Assembly (NCBI GenBank): GCA_019925105.1
Contig: JAHGAU010000050.1
Location: 1 to 59,930, forward strand
DNA: 59,930 bases
DNA from: Niebla homalea
Lineage: Eukaryota > Ascomycota > Lecanoromycetes > Lecanorales > Ramalinaceae
Reading direction: 5' to 3'
A model generated the notes under the pieces. That model was given only the letters and a program-made list of their open reading frames with translations. It had not been told where the DNA came from and searched no databases. Within the stretch, counting starts at the first letter, position 1. Every line of letters starts with the position of its first letter. Of this stretch, positions 47,147 to 59,390 are shown one piece after another. Position numbers and translations under genes: made by a program.

Positions 47147-50100
47147 ATGGCGACGAACAAAGGGACCCCAGAGGTCCAAAACGATACGTATACGTATAGC
47201 TTTAGTAATAATAAGAGAAGTATATTAAGTGCGATAAGTAAAAATAATATAGTAATTAAGAATAAGGTAATAAATAGGTAAATAACCTATATTAATAGAA
47301 ACGGCGATAACGTATACGGGTAATATAATAATAATAAGCCGGATAATACTTAAAATAAATAAAAAAATTAAGGTCAATAAAATACGCGTATTAAGGCGTA
47401 TAAAACGTATAATAATAATACGGAGGTAATAGGTAAATAAAGGGGTAAGAAGGCCGGTACGGTATTAACGGCGAGGGGTACGGGCGGGGAGAAAAGGTAA
47501 AAAAACCGTAATAAAAGTATTATTAAGGATATATAAAGGGGAAATAAAATTAATAAGGAGGATAAGACTTTAAGGGACTAAAAGTAAAAAGTAGAGATAA
47601 TATATCGCCCGGTAAATAAAGGTAAAAAGGCGGTCAAGGAAATAATAAAAGCCTTAAAAGGACTTTTTACGGTAAAGTAAAAAAATATTACGTTAAAAAC
47701 CTAGCCGATATTATAGATTAAATTAAAAGGTATAAAGGACTTTTATATAAAAGCAGAGGTAAAACTGGGGGAGGCGGAGCGGCTATAAGGCTCCTTAAGG
47801 GCGGTAACGAGGGCGTTAATAAAGGGTAAAAACGGCGGCTTAAGGTTAAATATATAAGGTAAAAATATAAAAACGGCGGCCTTTTAAATAAAAAAAAGTT
47901 AAGCAATAAGGGTAATAAAGGGGGTACCCGCGGTAAAGAATAAAAGGATAATGGAAAAGAAAACGGTTATATTAAGGAAGGTGAAAATAATAACGGTCCG
48001 TTTATTTAATAATAAAAAAAGGAATACGGCGGTAAAAATAAACTTATTATAATTAATAAAGGCTTTTAAAATAATAACGGAATTATTAATAAAATAAATT
48101 ATTACGGTATACAAATTATAAAATAAAGATATCCTCCTTAATATAGCGTTTTTAAAGGCGAAAAAAACTTAAAAAAATTTAAAGCTTAAATTAATAAAAA
48201 AAAATATAAATCGGTTAAGATTTTAAGGTAATTATTTATCGTTATAATAAATAAAATATACTTATTATATTTTAAGGAAGCCAAAAAAAAGATTATATTA
48301 AAGAATATAGAAAAGGAGAATACGGTTTTTTATTTAAGGCTTAAGATCATTAATTATAAGCTTCCGCTAATAACGAAGAAACTTAACTCCTTAAAACGTA
48401 TAAAGAAATATTTTACCGTTATATTAAACGTAACGTTAATAAAAATATATAACGATATCTTAAATAAAGGGATTATTAAAAAAGGATTTCTTAAAATAAT
48501 TTAATTATAAAATAAAGCGGTTAATATTTATTAATATTTTAAGTATTAAGATTATAAATATATTATTATAAAATACTTTAATATTATAAAATATATAATT
48601 TACGTTAAGGGCTATAATACCTATAAATATATAAAGTTAATAATTAAAAAACTTATAAAAAAATACGTTTAAATACGCCGTATATAATAAAGAAAGATAT
48701 TTAATATAGGATTTTAAGTATATAATAAAAACCAAAAAGATTAAACGTAAGGAAACCCGGATAACTACGAAAATCTAACAATATAATATATATAAGATTA
48801 ATTTAATAAATTAATTAAAAATAGCCTTAAAATACGAGTTTAATTAATTAGACAATAAAAGGTAAATAATGGTAAAAAAAAGAAAATTTCTTGCGATCCC
48901 GACCTTAAGGGTTAATCGTCTTACGTCTTTAATAATAGCTAAGAAAGTATTAAGTTAAAAAACACTTAATTTTAATAAAAAGTCCGTAATTTAAATAAGT
49001 ATAAAAAAAAAGTTTTTATAAAGGTTAATATATAATATATTAACGTTTTTAAGAATAATATAATATAATATCCGTAATAAAAGAATTAAAATTATAATAT
49101 TAATATTTAAGTTTAAAGAAGTTAAGGATATTAATATTATAATAATATAGGAATTACCGTATAATTTATATATATATTTATTTATTAACCCGGAAGAAAA
49201 GTTTTATTTAATTTTTAAGGGGGATAAAATAATTAAAATATACTTCTTTATAAATAAGTAGCTTAATATAAATAATTAAAATATTACTTATTATAATAAA
49301 AACCTTTATATACTTTATATTATAAAAAAATGGGACTTAAAAGGTAATCTTAATATTTATAACATATATAATCCGCCGCCGGTTAATAAAAAAGGATTTT
49401 CTATAATATTATTACTTAAAAAGGTTTTAATTGGTTTAAATAAATATATATTACTTAAAGACTTTAATTTATATTATTATATATAGAATAAAAAAAAGCA
49501 TATAATAAATTATATTATATTTAAATGACTTATTAATAATTATTACTTAAATTAATTTTTTATTATTAATATTATAAGGGACTCTTATATAAGAAAGTTA
49601 TAAGTTTAAAACGATAATTAATTTAGCCTTTAATACGGAAAAGGTTACCGGTATAATTATAATATATAGGTTATAAAAGGACTTAAAATATAGCTTAAAT
49701 TATATACCGATATAAATAACCTTAGATTAAACCGTTAATACGACTATATTATTACCGGTAAGGAAAGCGTAAAAAACAATTAAAAAAGTAAAGATTTATA
49801 TAAAAGCGGAGGAAATAATAATATAATTCACAGACCTCCTTTAATTAAATAATAAAAACCGGATCGATTTTTTTCGTAAAATAAATAATAAAAGTATTAA
49901 ATAAAGTAATTAATAAAATTATCCCGATAATAAAACCCTTTTAAAGAATTAAAATTTATTAAAATGAAAAATATATAACCGCGATTATAAAAATGAAAAA
50001 ACTAATTAAATAAACTTTTAAATATAGGAATTAAAAGATATTTAATTAATTAAAAGTTACTTAAAAAAAAAAGACTATTAAGAAAATTAAGTAAATATAT

Positions 50101-52938
50101 TTTCAGTTTACGGTATATAATTTAATGGTCTTATTTTATAATATTTAAAAGCTAACGAAATATAATAAAGAATAAAGTAAAAAATTAAAGTTTATTTTTA
50201 AATTCCTATTTTTTAAGAAACCCGATAATATATTAATTAATACCTTTAACGGTAAGATTAAAACCCTTAAAGGAGTATTTTTCCCCTTTCCGTTAAAAAT
50301 TGACCTAAACAATATTAATAGTGTTATATATTTTAACCCCGTACTAATAAATAAAGTAATAATATAAAATATAATAATTAAAATAATTAATAAATTAAAG
50401 AAGAATAAAGCCCCGGGACCGAATAGGATTCTTAATAGATTCTTAATAATAATAATTTTATTATTTAAAAAGGTTTTTATTTACTTTTTTTAAATATATC
50501 TTAATATCGGTTACTATTTACATAAGTTTAAGGAAATAAAAATAATTATCCTTAAGAAGCTTATTAAGCTGGATTACTTTAAGGTAAAGTTTTATAAACT
50601 TATTATACTCTTATATACGTTAAAAAAGGCCTTAAAGATAATAATAATAAGAATCCTTAACGATTATATAAAGAATTACGGACTTCTTTCCGATTAATAA
50701 ATAAAAGTAAAGAAAAGTTAATTAATAAAAATAGCCCTTAAAGGACTGATTAACGGCGTATATAAAATATAAGGTTACGGGAAGAAGTATATTATAAGTT
50801 TTCTTTTTTTTAATATTATAAATATTTTTAATAAAATAAATTATTAAAAATTACTATATAACTTAAGGAAAAAGGGGATATTATCCTTTTTAATTAAATA
50901 AATGAAAAGTTTCTTAAAAAACTAAATTATATCGATTAACCTAAAATAAAAAATAAGCTTAATAAAGCCCATTATAATGGGGATTCTTTAAAGATTATTT
51001 ATTTTTTTAATATTATTTTTATTTTTTAACGGTTTATTAATCGAAGAACTTATTAAGTTAAAGTAAAAGGTTTAAATTAAAGGCTTTATTAATAATATTT
51101 ACCTTTTAACCTATAATATTTCTATACGTACGTATTATTTAAAATTAAAATAAACTTATAAAGTCTATTCTCAATAAGTGAAAATTTATAAAGTTTAATT
51201 TACGCCGTATAAATATAAACTTATTTATATAATTAAAAGTTTAAAACTATACGATATAATAGTTATAATAAATTTAAATAAAGTTACAATAAAACCGGAT
51301 ATTAATATTAAAGTCTTTAACCTTTAAATAAATAAAAAGCTTAATTAAAAGGATTATATAAGAAAAGTCTAAAAGAAAATAACTTTATAAGAAAAAGGCT
51401 TTATTTATCTCGCCGTATTAATATAAAAAGCTACGTTATAAAAGGTCCGGACTATTTATTAAATTATAATAAAATTAACTATAATATACGTTATAGTTAT
51501 TTAATATATATTTAAAAATACTCCGGGATATAAAAAGAATTTATTTAAATATTATAGAAAGTCCAGAATTAATAATTAAGAGTAATTAATAATACCTATA
51601 AAATAACCTTTATCCCTGTATTAAAGTCTAAGGTTTTTATACCGCCGATTAAAGTCTTATTAAATTAAATAATTACTTAAGTAAAGTTAAAAAAATATAT
51701 ATATTTAGTTACGATAATAGGAAACGGGCAGATCCGCTAGAATCTTAATAAGTTTAAAGTTAAAAAAAATAAATTAAAAATATTTATCTCCTTTTTTATT
51801 AAAATAAAATAAGAATAAATTAAAAAAAAATTAACCTTACCGGTATCCCGGAGACTAACTTAAGCGGGTATAAACTTCCGTTAAACGTAAAAAAAATTAA
51901 AATTAAAAAAATTTAAAAAATAAAAACTATAATAATTACCTTATAAACTATAATAAAGTAACCTAAGCATTAACGGAGGTATAAAGACTTTATATTTTAA
52001 GGTTATTATTATCCAGCTTTTAATGATAAAAAAATTATTAATAAATATCTTTACCGTTATAATATTATAAAAAAGGGTAATAACGTATTAACGATTTAAC
52101 TCCGGACGGGTAAAAACGGTTTAACTTATTTCCTATTTATTATATATACCGGGGGTTAAATAAATACCGGATATAGATACGGATAAAAAAAGCAAAACGC
52201 CGTATACGTCCTTATTTTTTATCCCTTATTTACGGAGGCTAAATTAAGATTTATCGTAAAAGCTAATACTTATAATTACCGTTAAATATTATTTATAAAG
52301 TAAAATATCCGGGCAGCCGTTAAATTTATAATATTTACCGGATTATTATTATAATTTAACTTCGCTATAAAGATAAATAAGATTATTAAAGACCTTACGG
52401 AGAAAACCTATTACCGGTTAAGGAAAAAAAAGAAAAGCAGAAACCGGCTACGTTAATTATATAAACCGGAGAGTATTTTCTATAGTTATAAAGATATAAT
52501 AATAAATATTTATTAAAAGTCTTTAAAAGAGTTAACGGCGATAATAATATAAAAGGGGTATATATTAAATATATAAATATTAATAAGGATATTTAAAGGT
52601 ATTATATAAGATTAAGGCAATATAAATATATAAAGGTACGGAAAAGTAATAAGTTTAAAAATAGCCCCTATAAGGATACGGTCGTAATATTACGGATTTT
52701 CTTGGGGGAGTTAAAATATAAAAAATATATAAATAGATTATTATTCTTTAAACGGTTATTAATATTCTTTACCTTAAAGGATAAAGGGTGGAGGCCTGGT
52801 AAACGCCGGTTTTTACCTTAACGTTATAAGTATCAGGTTTTTACGGTTATTAATAAGGTTAAAAAGCCGCGTATTAAGGAATGCCTGAATTAGCTTAGTT
52901 AGACCCGTAGTATAAATCAATCAATCAATTAATCAAAT
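47147..52938 (+). mobile_element. LINE (Tad1/I-like), near full length, RIP-mutated
   Basis: About 5.8 kb. The 5' end ATGGCGACGAACAAAGGGAC is GC-rich and shared with the minus-strand LINE; the 3' end is AATCAATCAATC. Read through stops, ORF1 space (about 47,150-48,700) is followed by an endonuclease with YNPPPVNK and LLKDFNLYY (LLGDFN.. in the family, about 49,360-49,470), then RT at about 50,380-51,110: NKAPGPNRILNRFL, IILKKLIK, ALKGLINGVY, SFLIK, GLLIEELIKLK and GFINNIYLLT (F.DDI in the family, 51,081-51,110). KAPGPD and this motif order are diagnostic of non-LTR retrotransposons. No intact frame remains. Confidence 0.9.
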
Positions 52939-55059
52939 TAAAAGTATTATATTATATAGTTTTTATTACGTTTCTATTATCCTATAAGCTATATAAAAAG
53001 AATAAAAAGTTATTTTCTTTTTTATTAAAAGTAAATATATTTTACTATAATACCTTATTTATTAAGTTAAAATATTATTGTTATATATTTAAATATTTAT
53101 ACGCTATAAGTTTTAAATTAATAATTAAAATAAAGCTTAAAGCTCTTAAAGAAAAAAGTATATAAGAAGAGGTTTTACTTAAGTATATTAAAAAAGCGGA
53201 TAAAATATTAATATTTATTATTTAAGTATTTAAATATAAATTTAATAGTAAAGAATATTTTATTAAATATAAAGCTAAACTTTATATAAAAAGTAATTTA
53301 TAAAAAACCGATTAAGATATATTTACCGTTACCTTAATAATTAAGGTTCTTAGGGTACTTATAATTATAATAGCCGTATTTAATTTAAATATAAAATAAT
53401 AAGATATTATTAATACGTTTATTAATAATAAAATAAATAAATCTATATATATTAAAATACCAGAAGGATATAGGAATAAAAGTTTATTCTTTTTATTTTA
53501 AATTTTATATAAGCTTAAATAATTATTAATTTTATGATTTAAAAATCTCTTAAAAACTTTAATAAACTTAAACTTAAAGTAAATTCCGGAAATTAAATAT
53601 TTTTTTATTAATAACTATATAATAGTTTTTTTCTTTATAAATAATATTATCGTTATTTACGATTATAAATATAATTAAAAAATAAATAAATTTTAAAGTA
53701 AATCTTTAAGGTTTATAAAATAAGAAACTTAAATAAAATAAAATAATTTTTAAGTATAAAAATAATATAAAATTAATTAAATTAAGAAATCCGTTTATAT
53801 TAAAATAATTATATTAATAAGCTTACGATAAAATTTAATATTATAATAAATTATATTCTTAAAGTATTTTTATAGAATATTAAATTTCTTATTAAAAATA
53901 TCGGGTAAGTTTTACCTTAAGAAATTTATATATATTAATAATTTATCGGCTTTATTAATTTTACGGTTATTATTATAAAGACGGGTATTATATATTTAAC
54001 GTTTAAGTTGTTTAAATTCCTTATAAATCCGTTAAAATAATACTTAAAAGTAATTATAAAAGTATTATAATATTTTATATATATTAAGTATTATATTATC
54101 GTATATAACGGAAAAATTATTAATTTATATACCGTTTTTATAATATCCTTAAATACGTTATTTATTAATAATTTTAAGATATAATATAATTTATAAAGTT
54201 ATATCTTTAAGTTCTTTAAGGGCTTAATTAATTAAAAAGTAATAAAATAAAAATAATAATAATAAGCTTTATTAAAGTTAAGCTTTTTAACTTTATTTTT
54301 ATAATAAAAAAGTTAATATAATAGAATTATTTCTTTAAATTAATTATATTAAATTTATCTTATTTATTAAAGGTTAAATATAATAATACTTAAATAATTT
54401 ATATAATTTAAAGGATAAACTTTCAATTTATTATAAAACTCCGTTATATAAATATATATTATTATTAATTATAATAAGAATATTAAAAAAAAACGATTAA
54501 TATTAAATATATATTTATAATAAAGATATTAACGGATAACTTTATAAAATCCTTATTACTATAAAAATATAAGAAATTTATAAAACTCTTAAGACTTAAA
54601 AACGATAAACCTTAAGACCTTATATTATAATATTATTTAATAAAACCTTAAAAACGTTATTTTTAATAAATTTAACTCTTAAAAATTTATAATTATAAAC
54701 CGGGTATACGATAATTTTTCCGGGTTTATTTATTTTTATAATTTTATTAATTTTAACTTTTCTTAACGTATACTTAATAATAATTACTTAATAAAATTAC
54801 TTAAGTTAATACTTAAAGCTTAATTAAATATATATAAAGCTTTAAAATAATTTAAAATATAAAGGTTTTATTATTATTATTATTTTTAAAGTTATTGATT
54901 TTTTCCGATTTTTCTTAGCTTTTTAATTTTTTAACTTTAAATTTAAGATATATTTTTTATTTATAATAATTATAATATATTAATAATTAAGAAATAATTA
55001 TAATAAAGATATTTAGGATCTATATTATTACCATAATAATATTAAATTTTAAGGGGGTA
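52939..55059 (+). pseudogene. Copia reverse transcriptase and RNase H, RIP-mutated
   Basis: The plus strand read through stops matches copia RT: DIINTFINNKINKSIYIKIP then EGY (compare the family DV..AFL...L.E.VY...PEG), ILYKLK (LYGLKQ), and FFINNIIVIYDY at about 53,630-53,690, where copia has F.VDDI. RNase H should follow up to the polypurine tract at 55,051. D-to-N changes at the catalytic Asp pair are the expected RIP outcome. Confidence 0.8.
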
Positions 55060-55280
55060 TATTAGCCTAAATAATAAGTATAATAATAATATTATATAAA
55101 GTATTATTAAGCCGTTATATAACGGTATTAAAATATTATTATAACGCGTATAAATATTATTACCTGGCCGTATATCTTATATTACTTAGGTATTTTATGT
55201 AAATAGCACTATGCTTCCTAGAGAGATCATATGCAGTACACATATATATCATCCACTCTCATGCGTCCTTACGTCTGACA
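55060..55280 (+). repeat. Copia 3' LTR
   Basis: 221 bp, the mirror of the left copy. The inner ~100 bp are RIP-saturated and the outer ~110 bp (from about 55,165) are unmutated, ending GTCTGACA next to the AACGT duplication. Confidence 0.93.
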
Positions 55281-55285
55281 AACGT

Positions 55286-56833
55286 TAATGCGACGCCCGC
55301 AAACTTTTGATTGGAAGGCAGATTCCTCAAGTATATACGAGATTCGGAAAATAGTGATGTTTGATTGATGCATTAGTGACATTTCTCTGTACATATCCAA
55401 ACATTTGGCCATTGATCTGCGCACTGCAGTAGTCAGCTAATCATTACGGGTGCAAACTTGAACAAGTAGTCTTCCAGCTTAAAGCATTGTCTCCTTCCAC
55501 TCTCCAAGCTCCTGCCACCATGGCTGCCTCTTTCTGGGTATAAATCTCCTGCCTTCAATTTAGTATCGCCCGCCCTCGTTCGTGTCCTGCATCTCTCTTC
55601 CCGCCAAAACGTTACTCACATCCAAAGCAGTGCCAGCGGTCTGCCGTGCACTGACCAACATACCATCCCTGACCCGATTCCTCTCTCCCTTTAGCATCGC
55701 CTCCACCTTTCCGCGGGTCTATCTCGCGGTCGAATAGTTTGCATCTAGATGGAACAGCAGAAAAGTGGGAGGTCACTCCAGTGCTATCAGCGCCAGAGAC
55801 AGGATCGATAGTAGTCGATCATTCCACCACTGAAGCAGATTGAGGCGCCGAGCATGAATGGAAGGGAGCCGGTGCCGAACGCTGTGGGCTCCATGTGCGA
55901 GAAAGGACAGGAAGAGGAGTGTTAACCGCAACAGCGACGCGGGTGACGGCCTTTCAATTACGATGAAATCAGCCTTGCGGGAACCCCGGAGAGCGCTTCT
56001 GATAAGTGGCAACATACACTGCGAAATACAATCAGGAAGTCGTAACAAGGGCTGTCAAGTAAAGCCACATATATCATCATACCCCATAGTAGTGCCCACG
56101 GCCTTGCTGCGGAGCATGCTGTATTGCGTCTTCGGGTGAGACTTTGCTACTGCATGCTCATACACTCGACTCACGAAAGGCTCGGCCCAGTCACATTACC
56201 CATCCGGAGATACTGTGCAGAATGCCGCCAAGTCCTGGTTGCGATTCGTGAAGCTGTCAAGGCGTCTGTCAGCTTCTAACGGATCATATCGATGGGGAAG
56301 ACGTCCAACCTCGTTCTAGACATCGTCGACGATCAGTGGAGACTGTTGGTATCGCTCGTGTTCACGGAATGAGTTAAGGCAATTGAGTTGTCATTAATCC
56401 TTGAACCGCAAACAAGACCGTCTTAGACCTCACGCCAAGAACTCGCTTACATATGATATAATGCACTGTTCAGGGAATGCCAGGGGAGTTGCAGCCACTT
56501 TTCATCTCCTTGATTTTGCATATTGATATTAATGGTGGCGTGAGCAATCAATCACGGCTTTCACCTCATTACTGTTACACGTTCTTCATCGCAAAGTCGC
56601 ATCACACAATCATCACAAAGCTTAATCCATAATCGAAAACATTCTCACTTGCGGCTCCTGCTTAGGCATTGCCAGCCATTGGCTCCCAACGTCGTTCCGC
56701 TTGCCCCTCGTAGATACCGAGCCAGGGAATTTCGTCTCATCGCTCTGTTGCCTGGACCTTTCCTTGGACCCCCGTCCAGCTTCTACGCAGCGGCTGCAGT
56801 ACTCGTTAGAGCGGCAATAGTGGCCGCGGACAG
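55286..56833. other. Ordinary-GC intergenic region
   Basis: About 1.5 kb after the copia element. Short frames on both strands (for example 55,773-56,139) have no family features, and several lack ATG starts. It lies downstream of the minus-strand rhodopsin-like gene and may contain its displaced C-terminal codons around 56,700-56,833. Confidence 0.5.
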
Positions 56834-57906
56834 CTAAAGAGTACAGAGGGCGAAGGGTTGGAAGACAGGTGCTGACAATTCCTGTTCGGGTCCCATTGTC
56901 AGTGGGCAGTAAAAATCAGGCTTTCGAGATTCTGGAACGGGCTTACCAACACCATTCTCCACAATTGACCAAATACAAGGGTCGACATTGGTCCAGCTGG
57001 CATCAAGATGTGACAGATCCTTCATGGTCGCGGCGCGCCAGATACTAGCAAAGATGACACTGTCTTGTTGTCAGTCATCTGAAACGATTCAGATGCTAAT
57101 CGACTCACAACCCTCCCAACATGAAAATGCCCAGCAACTGCACCTTCCGCCTCCAAGTGATATGCATCCTCCATATCAGCGGCATCGGCAGGAATACAGT
57201 CGCGAAATCGGCGACCACATTGATCGCCGCCGGCGTGGTGGCTGCAACGAACGTGTCGAGGCACGTCCCGGGAGTCGCAGGATCCCAAGCCTTGTGCACG
57301 GGCGTGCATTGGAAGATTGACATGACAATCTGCGCAATGCTGTAGGCTGAGACCATAGCTGCGACGATCCAGCAGCCGATCATGAGTTTGCGATTGCTGT
57401 CGAAGATGCGGCGGTAGAGCAGCAGAGTTGAGAATTTGACGGTGGCCGCGCCGATGGTATAGAAGATTTCGATGAGGATGAAACCTTTCACATACATCAC
57501 CGGGTCTTTCAAGAAGATGATATGTTTTCCGGCTCCAAGGTGTATGCCTACACTCAGTGTAATCAGCGACTGACTTTCGCTCACCCCCTGGGCGTAAGAA
57601 GATATGGGGAATCTTACCATATATTCCCAGCGCGACTTGACCCGACGAGAAGAGCTGTGGGTCGAAAACATCAGTCATTGCCTTGCCAATAGGGTAGTCA
57701 CCCAGTTGTCATACCAGCGCGACAACGACCATCCAGTCATCAGCCAATAGAGCATTCCTGCTCTTGCGCCGCGAGAGAAACCGCAAAAACACTGCGATAT
57801 ATGCCAATGCAAGGCATATAGCGTACGCCTCTATCAGATTCGACCCCCTGTCGTCGCGCTCATGCAACATCTCATACTCGATCTCCTGCTTATCGAGGGT
57901 GGACAT
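56834..57906 (-). CDS. Rhodopsin-like fungal 7TM membrane protein, C terminus uncertain
   Basis: Minus strand, ATG at 57,906. Exons 57715-57906, 57618-57654, 57109-57547 and 56947-57059 join in frame across GT..AG introns of 60, 70 and 49 bp (about 260 residues). Family features: TM1 (LIEAYAICLALAYIAVFLRF), ADDWMVVVAL, GIHLGAGKHI, KFSTLLLYRRIF, a long TM with VSAYSIAQIVMSIFQCTPVHKAWD, INVVADFATVFLPMPLIWRM, RRKVQLLGIFMLG, and CIWSIVENGV. This is the fungal rhodopsin-domain (PTH11-related, formerly integral membrane protein) family; its ligands are generally unknown. The end is odd. After ENGV the expected LSAATIAALTS lies in a frame that the fourth intron (56834-56946) does not join, and it hits a stop soon after. 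Reading through instead stops at 56,834-56,836. The C-terminal part is therefore probably damaged. Confidence 0.8.
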
Positions 57907-59390
57907 GATTGGTTCGTCCTATGCACGTCCGTCAAGCGTTGAACCCTTCTTTCACAGACACTCTCAAGTTGCACGAAGCAACGTGCGAACGCCGTCGTCT
58001 GTGATTCCAGGACGAATTGGAGAAGGGGGAGGAGACACCCATGTTTATAGATGTTGGCGTCTCATTTCGTAAATATTGAGGGTCTGCCGGGCCTACGGCA
58101 GCGAATGGGTGGATTGACTTCGCTCCACCTCGTGCTACTGCCCGAACTTTACCAGATTGGATGATGAGGCGCCCTGTGCCACGGAATCGACAAAAGCGTC
58201 CAATGTCTATGTGGAGTATGTGGACTACGATCGGGGACTGCAATTGGTGCGCATCGAAGCTACACCAATCGTATGCCATGAGAAAACAACCTAAATGGTG
58301 GAGAAACAAGCATGAAACATCCTTGCTGCATGCGGGGCATTGGCCGCATAGCGCACACGGGCCGCAAGTTCAGGAACGAGTACCCAAAATGAGAAGGGAC
58401 CACGTGCGGGCTCGGGCTTGATCGATCGATGTTTCATTCGGAGTATTTGTATAGATAGAGACCATGACACAAGCATTCAAGTGCAAGCTCCGCTGATGCT
58501 CTTCCGGTCGCTGGATGGGCCTGACATGGACCGATATGGCTAAAGGCTGAAAACGGTGCTGGTATTGCGAAGCTAAATATGCGATTATTATTATGTGTCG
58601 TGGCATCATGCAGCCGGTGGAGAACTTATCGCTCATCTTGGTGACTGCATCACTGCACACGGCACGATGATCGGAGATCTTGGACAATTCCCACCATTCC
58701 CCACCATCCTTGCATCAGCATTTGCACGGTACAGTCGGCTACTACAGCATTGCCGAAAGTCTTAGGAGGGGGTGGGTTGCGTGGAGATCTGTATGGGCCA
58801 CCAATCCCTGTCCCCAACAGAGCGAGCTGCCTTGATCTTGCCCCAATGATGCACTTTCTCGCCTTTTTATAATCATCCCGGTATATCCGATTGCTATTGA
58901 GGTTCCTGGACTTGACCTTGTGAAATATTTGCGTCACAATCACACATTAGGCACAGATACCAATCTCATGGCATGGAACTGTTACCAAGCTTTTTACTGG
59001 GGTTTACCTTACAGCCGGTACAGCAAGTTGTAAGTTCTCTTCTCGCATTTGATGGACAAAAATCTCCTCGAGGAAGCCAGAGACATTATTGTTAACATGT
59101 TGAGTCAACCCCCTCGAGGCCGACCGAAAATCAAGGGCTCGGTGAACGATGAATGGGTGGAGCCACAGAGGAGCTGCATGGCTCGGCGTATTGCAGAATG
59201 CCAAACGCTTTGAGATGCAGTTATCGAGCTTTGAAACTCATCTACCAAGCCACGTCTCCTGGACTAGGAATTGGGCTTCTCGGTAAGCCAGTCAGTATAT
59301 CACCATCTGTGTCCGCTCAAAGTCTGTGATCGGGCTCATGAACATGTCTTCACAAGGCGATTTTTGGGTCGTGGGATGCATGAGGGTTTA
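57907..59390. other. Ordinary-GC intergenic region
   Basis: About 1.5 kb upstream of the rhodopsin-like gene. The promoter should be in the first few hundred bases. Open frames (57,932-58,309, 58,650-58,943 and others) mostly lack ATG starts and have no recognisable domain. I see no RNA gene. Confidence 0.5.

Larger units (their letters stand above)
30960..55280 (+). mobile_element. Ty1/copia LTR retrotransposon carrying nested insertions
   Basis: Two 221-bp LTRs (30,960-31,180 and 55,060-55,280) start TGTCAGCC (RIP form TATTAGCC in the right copy), end TCTGACA (TTTAATA in the left copy), and are flanked by the 5-bp target duplication AACGT (30,955-30,959 and 55,281-55,285). A polypurine tract AAGGGGG precedes the right LTR. 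Read through stops, the plus strand carries a zinc-knuckle-like YYNYYRF (about 38,230), protease/pre-integrase (YISNFIVNVIS-like, about 38,450), integrase interrupted at 39,052 and 39,672, and a copia reverse transcriptase at 53,300-53,900. Order zinc knuckle-PR-INT-RT is Ty1/copia. Removing the insertions leaves roughly 5.5 kb, a normal copia size. Confidence 0.92.

Noticed and set aside
47718..48114. Two minus-strand frames of 62 and 71 codons resembling small membrane proteins
   Set aside because: They are antisense to ORF1 of the plus-strand LINE in RIP-mutated DNA. No ATG context or family similarity.
56037..56050. A 14-base match to the conserved 3' end of small-subunit rRNA (AAGTCGTAACAAGG)
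   Set aside because: The bases on either side do not match rRNA, and there is no ITS or other rDNA sequence. Taken as coincidence.
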